Assembly (NCBI GenBank): GCA_963665215.2
Contig: CAXXWW010000008.1
Span: 310,001-374,000 of the forward strand
DNA: 64,000 nt
Origin: G963665215 sp963665215
GTDB taxonomy: Bacteria; Chloroflexota; Dehalococcoidia; Lucifugimonadales; CAUZJF01
Direction of reading: 5' to 3'
A model generated the notes under the pieces. The model had not been told where the DNA came from, did no database searches, and was given only the letters and a program-made list of their open reading frames with translations. Below, one piece after another: positions 32,160 to 41,067 of this stretch. Both the position numbers and the translations under genes were made by a program. Each line of letters opens with the position of its first letter. The first letter of the stretch is position 1.

Positions 32160-33083
32160 TCACCTCACGGTCTCTCCATCCAGGTCGATCACTTTTTCGG
32201 CGAGGGTCGCCAGCGTGCGCCAGGCCTCCTCATGGTGCCGGGGGGATGCGGCCGTCGGGCTGTTCCTTTTGGTGTCTAGCAGCACGTACTCGGCCCCAAG
32301 CGCTTGCAACGCCTCAAGGTCTCCGTGGACCTGGTCCAGCGTTCCCTCCCCGGCCACGCGCTCGTTTTCTGGCAGAGGCGAGTCGGTGAGTCGGCAATAG
32401 ATTCGGGGACACAGGGCAGGGACGGCCCGCCCCTCCTTCTCGGCGATCTGCTCCAGCCGGGGGAGCCCGGTATCTCTGAGCCAGTCGATACGAATCTGAA
32501 TCGGATGCCAGGCATCTCCAAAGCGTACCGCACGCCGCATAGCCGGAACGCTGGAACCACCAACCCATACGGGTGGGTGAGGGGACTGCACAGGCTTCGG
32601 GGTGACTTTAACATCCTTGAAGGACACGAAGGGACCCTCGTACGAGGCCACGTCACTGGTCCACAGGACCTTGATGGCGGCCAGGTAGTCGTCGGTCATG
32701 ACTCCGCGCTGGTGGAATGGGACTCCCAGGGCTTCGAATTCACCCTTGGCCCAGCCCACCCCGACGCCAAAGATGAGCCTCCCGCCGCTGAGCTGGTCTA
32801 TGCTAGAGGTCAAGTGGGCCAGGTGCACCGGGTGGCGGTACGGAATGACGATTACCGTGGTCCCGAGCTTGATTTTCTGCGTCTGGGCTGATAGCCAGGA
32901 CAGGTTGGTGAAAGCCTCGTAATAGGGCTCAGGATACTGCTCCAACACCTCGGGCGTGAGCGCGACGTGATCGGCTGTCATAATAAGGTGGAGCCCCAGC
33001 GTCTCGGCAAATTGTGCCCAACGCCTCATGTAATCCGGACTGGCGCCGGGACCAGAATGGTGAAGTTTGAGGCCGAATTTCAT
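32160..33083 (-). CDS. LLM-class (luciferase-like) F420- or flavin-dependent oxidoreductase
   Basis: 307 aa. TIM barrel of the bacterial luciferase superfamily: MKFGLKLHHSGPGASPDYMR, LHLIMTADHVALTPEV, IKLGTTVIVIPYRHPVHLAH, LSGGRLIFGVGVGWAKGEFE (the classical GRxxxGxGxGW block) and FKDVKVTPKPVQSPHPPVWV. Many such proteins in this lineage are F420-dependent, but FMN cannot be excluded. It has an insert with LCPRIYCRLTDSPLPENE near residue 230. Single gene; the neighbours are divergent or convergent. Confidence 0.9.
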   Translation of the reverse strand: MKFGLKLHHSGPGASPDYMRRWAQFAETLGLHLIMTADHVALTPEVLEQYPEPYYEAFTNLSWLSAQTQKIKLGTTVIVIPYRHPVHLAHLTSSIDQLSGGRLIFGVGVGWAKGEFEALGVPFHQRGVMTDDYLAAIKVLWTSDVASYEGPFVSFKDVKVTPKPVQSPHPPVWVGGSSVPAMRRAVRFGDAWHPIQIRIDWLRDTGLPRLEQIAEKEGRAVPALCPRIYCRLTDSPLPENERVAGEGTLDQVHGDLEALQALGAEYVLLDTKRNSPTAASPRHHEEAWRTLATLAEKVIDLDGETVR

Positions 33084-33365
33084 TTCACCCTCTCTCGGAA
33101 TCTAGTTGGCTCACCAGAGGTGCTCTGATATGTGGGTTCTCGGTCGAAACAGTCGCCCCCGCATCTCCCACCCTCATGCACCGGTAGATTTGGAGACAGG
33201 GTAGTCTAACGCTCAAAAACCGTCTAGTGGTGTTATGGTATTCTCCGAAGGAATCGGTATAAGCCGGCGAACCGCACCTTTTGAAGACAGACTCGGAGGT
33301 TGCCGGCTGTCACAGGCTTTGGGCACGAGAAAGTCCCTGAGTAGCACCAAGGGGAAGAGGCCGAA

Positions 33366-36300
33366 ATGAGAATGCAGACCACATGGGGTTTGCGCTTGAT
33401 TGACGAAGTCCTGAACGATTCGTCGACGATCAGGATCGATGCCAGCGATGCGGAGCTTGATGGTTTCAGTGACGACACCTCCAGCGAATATCGTCGGCGG
33501 TCTGTCGTTCGCACGGACCAGGGTGGTTCGCTCACCTACGATGCCCCAGGCTGCGGTGCGCGCTATCTCGGTTTCGTGATCTACGACTCGTCGAGCACGG
33601 AAAGGGTTGAGGTCTGGATCGACCGCGTGAAACAGGGTGTCGCCCTCGCGGATGCCAACAATCAGCGCGAGCGGCTGCTGACCTTGGTCGAACCGTACGA
33701 TTTTCACGGGGGTGAGCAGATCTGCTTGAAGACACCGCTTGAAGAAGAGAGGGGAACATATCGGATCGAGTGTATCGCCCTCTTTACAGACCTCCCCCCT
33801 GGGAATGAGCTCCCCTGCAGCTTCAACCATGTCCATGCCGAGTTCGCGAGTCCCCTTCATCCTCTGGGCGGAAGTCGGGAAACGGCTAACGAGGACACCG
33901 CTACCGCGACTGCCTCTGTCCGTCTGACATGGGTGACCACGTGGGATGCGCGGTGCAATGTGGAGTATTGGGCGGAAGGCTCACGCATGCGCACAGCGAT
34001 CGATGAGGGGAGTCCGTGGGCGAATCACCGCGTCGTCCTGACCAATCTCATGCCCGATACGACCTACTCCTATCGACTCAGTGCCCTCGACCGGAACCGA
34101 GTGATCGTCGAGAGCGAGACACGGACGTTCATGACTTCGCCCCCTCCGCCTGTCATTGGCAGTGCGGCCTCGCAACGCATTCCCCTTACTATCCGAAATT
34201 CGAGTGATGGTCCGTACACTTCCGTCCCCGTGACCGGCGGCATTCCTTTCGCCACCGGGATGTTGGGTTCTTCTGAGCACCTGCGCCTGCTTGGTCCGGA
34301 TGGAGCCGAGGTCCCGCTGCAAGCCCGCACGCTGGGGCAGTGGCTCGATGGCAGTGTAAAGTGGGCCTTGCTCGATTTCCAGGCTGACGTGCCGCCGAGG
34401 TCAGTGCGTACGTACACCCTTGAGTGCGGCGCGGAAGTCAGGAAGGCACGGTTTGATCCCCAACTGGAGGTCCACGAAGACGCGCACACCGTCACAATCG
34501 ATACGGGACGCCTGAGGCTCAAGATCGATAGATCTCGTTTTGCGCCTCTCGCGGAGATCCTCCGTGATAATCGGTCCTACGTGACCGGGTCACGGATTGT
34601 TGTGAATGGTACGGATGGCAAGGAGCACGTCAGCACCAGCGCGGCAGCTGAAGCTGTAGAGATCGAGGAGGCGGGACCACTTCGCTGTGTCGTGCGGATC
34701 GAAGGAAAACACCTTTCCGCGGATGGGGGAGCGTTGCTCAGATCAATCTGTCGGATTCACGCTTATGCAGGGTTGCCATTCGTCCGCCTGGATCACACCC
34801 TGGTCAACGACAGCGCGTCGGAAAAGTTCACCGAAATCGCGTCGATGTACTTGCACATTGACATGCCGTCGTCAGATCACGAGGGGTTCGAGATCAGACA
34901 GACCCACGATGGCCGGTACTTGATCGGTGGGGAAGTCAGGCAGGGTCGGATGAACGGGACTGCCAGCGCAGGCGCATTGGACGTGGCGATTGTCGATTTC
35001 TGGCAGCAATATCCCAAAAGCCTGCGAACCCATGCTGAGGGAATAGAGATCGGCATTTGTCCAGCCATCAGTGCGGACGATTATCGAGACAGTGGGGAGG
35101 ACGACCACAAGCTCTACTTCTATCTGAACGCCGGCGTATACCGCTTCCGAGAAGGACTTTCCAAGACACACACGATGTACATAGGCAAAGACATCCCGTC
35201 ATTGCCAATGCCGGTCCCCCAGGCATCGCCAGAATGGGTGTGCGAGAGCGGCGCGTTAGGGGAGATTCACCCGGTCAAGGAAGACGTATTCGCGGACTAC
35301 GAGACGAAGGTTTCGGAGGCGTTTGACGCCTACCTCGAGAATCGTGAGAGGGGACGCGAATATGGCATGCTGAACTACGGCGATTGGTGGGGTGAGCGCA
35401 AATGGAATTGGGGTAACTGTGAGTACGACACAGCCTACGCGCTCTTTATTCAGTGGGCGCGTTCAGGCGATCTCCGGTGGTTGAAGGAAGGGTGCCGGGC
35501 CGCGTTGCACCATCGTGACGTCGATACGTGTCACGCCTCCGCGGATACGGGCAATGTGGGCGGTGTCTACGAGCACTGTATCGGGCACACTGGCGACTAT
35601 TACCCCGATGGTTTCCGCCCGGGAGCGTTCTCGGGCGGGCATTCCTCCGTTAGCCATACGTGGGTCGATGGCTTCCTCCTTCATCATTTCTTGACCGGCG
35701 ACTTACGGTCGCTCGACACGGCGAGGATTGTCGCAGATCGGTATGACAGCCACTACACGCGCAACTACGATTTCACGGACTGCCGAGACAGTGGCTGGCA
35801 CCTGATCCATGCGATGGCGATGTACCATGCAACACGCGATCGCTTCTACCTCAACGCATCGCACATCATCGTTAAGCGCACCCTCGAGCGACAGACTGAG
35901 GACGGGGGTTGGAGACGGATCCTGGGCCCCGGTCACTGCTTCTGTCATCCTCCACGGCACACCGGGAACGCGGGGTTCATGGTTGGAATCTTGCTGAATG
36001 GACTCAGGCTCTATCATCAATCCACAGGCGATCCGAGGGTGGCGGCCGCGATTGTGCGCGGCGCGGAATACCTGATCGACGACATGTGGGTCGACGATGC
36101 CGACGGCTTCCGGTATACTTCTTGTCCACACTCGCCAATGTTCACCGACAACTTCCACGCGGGGATCGGCGGCATCGCCTATGCGTGGCGGATCAGTCGC
36201 AATCCTCGCTTAGAGCCAGTCCTGCGTCGTGCGACGCAACAGGCGATCCATACCAATTCCTTTGGGAAGCCGGAAAACGATAGGGGTACCATTGGGAAAG

Positions 36301-36371
36301 CGATCTCCGCTGGGTTGCGGTCCGCACCGTATGCGTTGTATGACGTTGCACATTTACTGCATTCAGTCTAG
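33366..36371 (+). CDS. Exo-rhamnogalacturonan lyase-like (PcRGLX/YetA-type) multidomain protein
   Basis: 1001 aa, AAGAGG upstream. Domains in order: an N-terminal beta region (about 1-170), a fibronectin-III/PAP-N-like module (about 185-270: VRLTWVTTWDARCNVEYWAE, NLMPDTTYSYRLSA), and a RIFT-barrel region (about 275-350: IPLTIRNSS, TGGIPFATGML, DGSVKWALLDF). A long beta-sandwich follows, then an (alpha/alpha)6-toroid (about 640-1001) with MLNYGDWWGERKWNWGNCEY and SHTWVDGFLLHHFLTGD. These match the PcRGLX/YetA lyase architecture, so cleavage of rhamnogalacturonan-type polysaccharide is inferred. No signal peptide is visible, which is unusual for a polymer-degrading enzyme and suggests action on imported oligomers. 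Confidence 0.75.
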   Translation: MRMQTTWGLRLIDEVLNDSSTIRIDASDAELDGFSDDTSSEYRRRSVVRTDQGGSLTYDAPGCGARYLGFVIYDSSSTERVEVWIDRVKQGVALADANNQRERLLTLVEPYDFHGGEQICLKTPLEEERGTYRIECIALFTDLPPGNELPCSFNHVHAEFASPLHPLGGSRETANEDTATATASVRLTWVTTWDARCNVEYWAEGSRMRTAIDEGSPWANHRVVLTNLMPDTTYSYRLSALDRNRVIVESETRTFMTSPPPPVIGSAASQRIPLTIRNSSDGPYTSVPVTGGIPFATGMLGSSEHLRLLGPDGAEVPLQARTLGQWLDGSVKWALLDFQADVPPRSVRTYTLECGAEVRKARFDPQLEVHEDAHTVTIDTGRLRLKIDRSRFAPLAEILRDNRSYVTGSRIVVNGTDGKEHVSTSAAAEAVEIEEAGPLRCVVRIEGKHLSADGGALLRSICRIHAYAGLPFVRLDHTLVNDSASEKFTEIASMYLHIDMPSSDHEGFEIRQTHDGRYLIGGEVRQGRMNGTASAGALDVAIVDFWQQYPKSLRTHAEGIEIGICPAISADDYRDSGEDDHKLYFYLNAGVYRFREGLSKTHTMYIGKDIPSLPMPVPQASPEWVCESGALGEIHPVKEDVFADYETKVSEAFDAYLENRERGREYGMLNYGDWWGERKWNWGNCEYDTAYALFIQWARSGDLRWLKEGCRAALHHRDVDTCHASADTGNVGGVYEHCIGHTGDYYPDGFRPGAFSGGHSSVSHTWVDGFLLHHFLTGDLRSLDTARIVADRYDSHYTRNYDFTDCRDSGWHLIHAMAMYHATRDRFYLNASHIIVKRTLERQTEDGGWRRILGPGHCFCHPPRHTGNAGFMVGILLNGLRLYHQSTGDPRVAAAIVRGAEYLIDDMWVDDADGFRYTSCPHSPMFTDNFHAGIGGIAYAWRISRNPRLEPVLRRATQQAIHTNSFGKPENDRGTIGKAISAGLRSAPYALYDVAHLLHSV

Positions 36372-36722
36372 GGGGGGAGCCTGCGCCCTCCACCCACAGG
36401 TAGACTACTTGAAGGTGACCCACCGGTCGCCGCTGCCACCCTACACCAGAAGATAGATCAGAGGGAACTCGCCGGACACACCAACCTCCTGGCATGCCGC
36501 ACCGGACGCCTACCCATCTTGATGAGCTTGGTCTGCGCGCTTCGCAGTGACCTGTGTTTCATTGACTCTGGCAAGGTCAGCTTTCTCATGAAGTTGCTCA
36601 GGTTGTAGGCCTCACCTGGTTGGCAACGATCGTACTTACCTTCCTTGATCCGCGGCGGCAGGCCGTGCGTACCCTTGGGTTAGTGGCGGGCCACTCGTGC
36701 GGGCGTTTTGCGACGTCTGGCA
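36372..36722. other. Intergenic region upstream of IS256 copy 2
   Basis: No gene recognised. Its last 60 bases are homologous to 11440-11520, the region upstream of the paralogous membrane protein gene. They contain TTGCGA (36708-36713), the probable native -35 element now separated from its -10 by the IS. Confidence 0.5.
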
Positions 36723-36730
36723 CGTGTCGT

Positions 36731-38098
36731 GAGGTATCTTCAAAAAGTGTGTAAACAGTCAGGCGGTGTACCCTCTCTCTGAACAACACGGGCTCGAGGC
36801 CCAAGAGAGGAGATAGACCGCCCATGAGGAAGGAAAGCACTGAGAGTAGGTCGGAGTCAAGGCCGGAGTGGGAGCAGTTGGAGGATTGGGTGCGAAGCCA
36901 GGTCCAGAGGCTGATCCAGGAGTTGCTGGAGGAGGAGGTGACGGCGTTTCTGGGAAGGGCGAAGTCGGCGCTCAGATCCGACTCGGACTCAGATACCGGC
37001 TATCGGAACGGATACGGCAGAGCCCGGAGGCTTACGCTGAGTTCGGGAACGATACAGCTGAGGCGGCCGCGAGTCCGCGATACCGAGGAGCAGTTCGAGA
37101 GCCGGCTGCTGCCGCTGTTCGTCAACAGGACCAGGAAGGTTGCTGAGTTGATCCCCGAGCTGTACCTGCACGGTCTATCCGAAGGCGACTTCGATCTGGC
37201 TTTGCGGGGGCTGCTGGGAGAGGACGCACCGGTATCGGCGAGCACGGTGGCCCGGTTGAAGGATAAGTGGAACGATGAGCTTGCCCAATGGCGCAGCCGG
37301 CCCCTCGATGACCTGGAAGTGGTCTACATGTGGGTGGATGGAGTCTACGTCAAGGCTGGTCTTGAGAAGGAGAAGGCGGCGGTACTGGTGGTGATGGCGG
37401 CCCTGAGCGACGGGAGCAAGGTGGTGGTGAGCGCTGTTCCCGGATACAGGGAGTCCACAGAGAACTGGTCCGAGGTGCTCAGGGACATCAAGCGCCGGGG
37501 CTTGAGCTGCCCGAGGCTGGTGGTTGGAGACGGACACCTGGGCATCTGGGGAGCTCTGCGCAACGTCTATCCGCAGGCGGCAGAGCAACGCTGCTGGAAC
37601 CACAAGATCGTAAACGTGCTCGCCAAGCTTCCAAAGCGACAACAGGACCAGGCCAAGCTCATGCTGCGTACTATCCCCTACGCGCCGACTCGGACAGAGG
37701 CTGAGCGGCTCAGGACGGTGTTCACCAGGTGGTGCGGCGACCATTCCTACGAGGCGGCCTCAGAGGCCTTGGAGCGGGACTGGGACCGCATGGTCACCTT
37801 CTATGACTTCCCAAAGGAGCACTGGGGGCACCTTCGCACGACGAACCCGGTAGAATCACCCTTCGCGGCCCTCAGGCTTCGGACCGATGCCGCCAAGCGC
37901 TACAAGAGGGTCGATCGGGCGATAGCGGTGATCTGGAAAATATTGATGGTCGCCGAACAGCGCTTCAGGCGTCTGAAGGCCCCTGAGTTGATCGAAGACG
38001 TCTATCTCGGTGGACAGTATGCGGATGGAATCGCCATTGAATCAACGGCTGAGGAGGTCGCCGCCTGATGTCGTTTACACACCTATTGACGTAACCTC
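36731..38098 (+). mobile_element. IS256-family insertion sequence, copy 2 (1368 bp, intact)
   Basis: Perfect 8-bp target duplication CGTGTCGT at 36723-36730 and 38099-38106. Termini as in the other copies. The insertion split the promoter of the membrane-anchored protein gene at 38148: TTGCGA remains at 36708, while TATAAT begins at 38106. Confidence 0.95.
36824..38068 (+). CDS. IS256-family transposase (copy 2)
   Basis: 414 aa, intact. Catalytic triad in WVDGVYVKAG (Asp), VVGDGHLGIWGALRNVYPQA (Asp) and TNPVESPFAALRLRTDA (Glu). The mutator-type C/H residues are seen in QRCWNHKIVNVLAKLP. It differs from copies 3 and 4 at a few residues (KILMVAE, LGGQYADG, AEEVAA). A leader ribosome-binding site, AGGAGATAG, precedes the ATG. 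Confidence 0.95.
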   Translation: MRKESTESRSESRPEWEQLEDWVRSQVQRLIQELLEEEVTAFLGRAKSALRSDSDSDTGYRNGYGRARRLTLSSGTIQLRRPRVRDTEEQFESRLLPLFVNRTRKVAELIPELYLHGLSEGDFDLALRGLLGEDAPVSASTVARLKDKWNDELAQWRSRPLDDLEVVYMWVDGVYVKAGLEKEKAAVLVVMAALSDGSKVVVSAVPGYRESTENWSEVLRDIKRRGLSCPRLVVGDGHLGIWGALRNVYPQAAEQRCWNHKIVNVLAKLPKRQQDQAKLMLRTIPYAPTRTEAERLRTVFTRWCGDHSYEAASEALERDWDRMVTFYDFPKEHWGHLRTTNPVESPFAALRLRTDAAKRYKRVDRAIAVIWKILMVAEQRFRRLKAPELIEDVYLGGQYADGIAIESTAEEVAA

Positions 38099-38111
38099 CG
38101 TGTCGTATAAT
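38086..38111 (+). promoter_or_regulatory. Possible hybrid promoter: IS end -35 with native -10
   Basis: TTGACG in the IS right end (38086-38091) and native TATAAT (38106-38111) are separated by 14 bases, shorter than the optimum of 17. The pre-insertion promoter would be TTGCGA-N16-TATAAT. The hybrid may be weak; IS256-type elements are known to supply outward -35 sequences. Confidence 0.35.
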
Positions 38112-38147
38112 CAAGTGTAACCGACTCTAACCGCTGGAGGTGGGGGC

Positions 38148-38732
38148 ATGGCAAGCCTCGTGCGAAATCGGTGGGTCCAGTTGGCTTCGGGGTATGTGGT
38201 CGCGGCGGTCGTACTCGCCGCCATCGTGGTATCGGCTTCGGCGGAGGATTCCACCGCCACGTCGGTGGGGGACAGGGTTTTCTTGACCAGTGGCGGCACC
38301 GTCCAAATAAGCGGCGAAGCAACGATAGGCTCACTCACGAAACCCGTACGCCGAGGGACCGCTAAACAGGCCAGTGGTGACGCCGGGAGGCTTAGCTCCC
38401 AAATCACCGCGGACATGAGCCTGCCACTCACGGCCGCCGAGGCGGTCGCGGACGGCTGGACCGACCCGGTATTCTGCTCGTCCGGCAGGGGCCGCTACTT
38501 TCAGAAGGGACCGGCGGGAGAGGGCGAGCCCTATTTCCTCATGTACAATGGCGATGACGAGCTAATAGGCATATACCAGTTCAGCAAGTCCGAGATGCCT
38601 GTCCCTTGGAAGCGCCTGGATGAGTTGCGGGGCGGCGGGGGTAAGGTCCGCATCGACTTCGAGCACTGGAGCCTACTCGTGTACGTGCAGGACCCCACCC
38701 GGGCATGCGGGGTCGGGCTCTCAGGCCGGTAG
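38148..38732 (+). CDS. Membrane-anchored protein of unknown function, paralogue 2
   Basis: 194 aa, GGAGGTGGGGG upstream. The N-terminal transmembrane anchor (ASGYVVAAVVLAAIVVSASA) is followed by GDRVFLTSGGTVQISGEATI. It then reads AVADGWTDPVFCSSGRGRYF, YFLMYNGDDELIGIYQFSKS, VPWKRLDELRGGGG and the C-terminal DPTRACGVGLSGR. Compared with the protein at 11563 it has about 15 additional residues (SLTKPVRRGTAKQASG) in the variable middle. Two cysteines are conserved between the copies. It is convergent with the NHL gene of cassette B. Function unknown; the extracytoplasmic domain is probably a small beta-rich fold. Confidence 0.72.
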   Translation: MASLVRNRWVQLASGYVVAAVVLAAIVVSASAEDSTATSVGDRVFLTSGGTVQISGEATIGSLTKPVRRGTAKQASGDAGRLSSQITADMSLPLTAAEAVADGWTDPVFCSSGRGRYFQKGPAGEGEPYFLMYNGDDELIGIYQFSKSEMPVPWKRLDELRGGGGKVRIDFEHWSLLVYVQDPTRACGVGLSGR

Positions 38733-38844
38733 CGCGACCGCTGGTGAATAGACCCATGCGCCGGCCTGGTGGGCGGCCTCGGCAAGCCAGTATCGGAAAT
38801 GTTGGCTAAAGGGTCACTTGCTGGGCCTCGCGAGGCCGCAGGCT

Positions 38845-39849
38845 TCAGGTGGTGAAGAGCGTTGGCGACCTGAGGGGAGCCTCGATCTGGTCGGGACCCA
38901 GCGGGATCGCGTTCTTCTGATAGACCTGCACCCGGTAGGAGCCGAAGTCCGGCACGAACATCCTGCCCCGGTCGTCCACCCTCACCGATCTGGGGCTGCG
39001 CAGTCGCTTCTGCCGCTCCAGAGAGGTCATCTCCCGAAGTCGCAGCGGCCTGGCGTTGTTCAGCAAGTACTCCACCGATGACCTGGATAGGCTTGCGTCC
39101 CCCAGGAACTTCTCGACGAAGCTGCCCTCCGCGCTGAAGAGCTGAACGCGGTCGTTTCCGCAGTCCGCCACATAGATGTCGCCGTCCTTGTCCACGCAGA
39201 CCCCCGCAGGTCGGTTGAACTCTCCGTCGCCGGTCCCAGACCCGCCGGTCTTGAAGATGAACTCCCCCCCGGCGGTGAACTTCTGGACCCTGTCGTTCCG
39301 CCAGTCCGACACGCAAACGTCCCCCAGCTCATCTACCGCGATCCCCCAGGGCATGTCGAACTCGCCGTCGCCCTGGCCGTGGCTCCCCAACTTCATCAGG
39401 AACTTGCCGTCGTTGGTGAATTTCTGGACCCTGTGGTTAAGCGTGTCCGATACGTAGACGTTCTCATCGGCGTCGAAGGCGATCCCCGACGGGCCGTTGA
39501 GCTTGCCATCGCCGTCGCCGTACTCGCCCCACTTGCGCAGGTACTCCCCCTCCTTGGTGAGCACCGTGATCCGGTGGAGCGCCTCGTCCGTAACCCAGAG
39601 GTTCTCGTCCCGGTCCATGATCATCGCGACGGGCCAGACGAACTTCCCATCGTCCCTTCCGCCGCCGGCGATGGCCCCCAGGTTCCCATCCTCCCAGGTG
39701 AGCCTCCTGATGTCGCCCCCGCGGCCCAGCACGTAGAGGATCTCGTCCCTGCCCATGACGACATCCACCGAGCTGTTCGTCACTCGTCTCAACCCGAGGG
39801 TCTTGAGGTATGGAAAACCCGCCCTCAGGAGTCCGGCTGGCCTGACCAT
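38845..39849 (-). CDS. NHL-repeat beta-propeller protein (cassette B)
   Basis: 334 aa from the ATG at 39849 (TTAGGA upstream); the reading open to 39897 adds nothing conserved. NHL blades: DENLWVTDEALHRITVL, DENVYVSDTLNHRVQKF, LGDVCVSDWRNDRVQKF, DGDIYVADCGNDRVQLF, RGRMFVPDFGSYRVQVY, linked by GxGDGxFxxPxGIAVD. A prolonged segment before the last blade (LSRSSVEYLLNNARPLRLRE) interrupts the propeller, as a similar insert (AQQLGKWHQMQ...) does in the cassette A homologue. No signal peptide. It follows DUF1501 by 70 bases, in the same order as in cassette A. Confidence 0.88.
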   Translation of the reverse strand: MVRPAGLLRAGFPYLKTLGLRRVTNSSVDVVMGRDEILYVLGRGGDIRRLTWEDGNLGAIAGGGRDDGKFVWPVAMIMDRDENLWVTDEALHRITVLTKEGEYLRKWGEYGDGDGKLNGPSGIAFDADENVYVSDTLNHRVQKFTNDGKFLMKLGSHGQGDGEFDMPWGIAVDELGDVCVSDWRNDRVQKFTAGGEFIFKTGGSGTGDGEFNRPAGVCVDKDGDIYVADCGNDRVQLFSAEGSFVEKFLGDASLSRSSVEYLLNNARPLRLREMTSLERQKRLRSPRSVRVDDRGRMFVPDFGSYRVQVYQKNAIPLGPDQIEAPLRSPTLFTT

Positions 39850-39919
39850 CGTCCTAACACCTCTCTCGGAGCCCTCAGCGGTTGGGCTCCCCGCCAATTC
39901 CTTGCCGGAGAGCGCCCTG

Positions 39920-41056
39920 TCAGTTGCGGAAGGGGCGGAGCTGCTCGTAGGCGGCGCCCACGATCGGCGCCGCCTCCAGGCCCAGCCACTGCTCGAGTAC
40001 GGTGCTGTAGAAGCCGCGGAAGTCGTAGGTGTGCTGCATGTCCTCGCCGTTCAGCCACTTGTTGGGCGCCAGAGGCGGGTACTCGGCGTAGAGACCGCCT
40101 TTGACCCGGTCCCCTATGATGAAGGCGCCGCCGCCCGAGCCGTGGTCCGTGCCGGTGCCGTTGTCCTTGATGCGCCGGCCGAACTCGGTAAACACAATCA
40201 TCGTGACCTCTTCCGAGGCGTCGTGGTCGCGCAGGTCCTGGAAGAAGTCCATGACCGCGCCAGAAAGGGCGCCAAGAAGCTTGGGCTGGTCCGGGTTCTC
40301 GTGGGCGTGGACGTCGTAGCCGCCCTGAGCCGCGTAAAAGATGCGCGTCCCGAGCCCCGCCAGGTGTACTCTGGCCACGTCCCTGAGACTCTTGGCAATG
40401 GGGTTGTCCCCGTACTCCACACTGGACGAGTACGTCGCCGGCGCCTTCTTCAGCAAGTCGGAGCCCCTGAGCACGTCTACACCGGTCTGGGCCAGGAAGT
40501 CCATCACCGGCCCCGTGCCCACTGCCGGCGCGTACATGGCTTTGAAGATCGCCAGCGCCTCGTCTCGCTGCTCGGCCTGCGAGATACCGGTCAGCATGCC
40601 GTAGGTCTCGAGGTCGCCCACGCAGGTGACCGGCACGCCCGGAGCGGACATCGCCCGGGGCAGCACCCTTCCGAAGTTAATGCCGGTGAGCACGTTCTTG
40701 CTGTCCGGGTCGAGCTGCTGGATCGCTTTGGCGACCCAGCCCTCGGTGGCGACCTTCTCCGGCTCGCAGGTGTGCCAGATGTCCATTCCGCGGAAGTGCG
40801 ACCGATTGGAGTTGGCGTACCCGATGCCCTGCACGATGGCCATCACGCCCTGGTCGTACAGCTCCTTCAGCGGCGCCGCGCTGGGGTGAAACCCGAGCGT
40901 GCCGTCGATCGGCAGGACATCTTCCTCTTTGATCCTCACCGTCGGTCTGGCGTCATGGTACACGGGGTTCGAGTACGGGATGACCGTGTTCATGAAGTCG
41001 TTGCCGCCACTGAGCTGCAAGACGACCAGGACTGGCTGCTTTCCGTTGCCTGCCAT
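39920..41056 (-). CDS. DUF1501 family protein (cassette B)
   Basis: 378 aa from the ATG at 41056 with AGAGGT upstream. A much longer minus-strand reading (to 42253) is an artefact of high GC. Blocks: VLVVLQLSGGNDFMNTVIPY, GIGYANSNRSHFRGMDIWHT, VFTEFGRRIKDNGTGTDHGS. It is strongly similar along its whole length to the cassette A protein, including LGLEAAPIVGAAYEQ at the end. No Tat signal. Only 11 bases separate it from the DUF1800 stop, so the two are translated from one message. Confidence 0.9.
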   Translation of the reverse strand: MAGNGKQPVLVVLQLSGGNDFMNTVIPYSNPVYHDARPTVRIKEEDVLPIDGTLGFHPSAAPLKELYDQGVMAIVQGIGYANSNRSHFRGMDIWHTCEPEKVATEGWVAKAIQQLDPDSKNVLTGINFGRVLPRAMSAPGVPVTCVGDLETYGMLTGISQAEQRDEALAIFKAMYAPAVGTGPVMDFLAQTGVDVLRGSDLLKKAPATYSSSVEYGDNPIAKSLRDVARVHLAGLGTRIFYAAQGGYDVHAHENPDQPKLLGALSGAVMDFFQDLRDHDASEEVTMIVFTEFGRRIKDNGTGTDHGSGGGAFIIGDRVKGGLYAEYPPLAPNKWLNGEDMQHTYDFRGFYSTVLEQWLGLEAAPIVGAAYEQLRPFRN

Positions 41057-41067
41057 TTCGCTACCTC

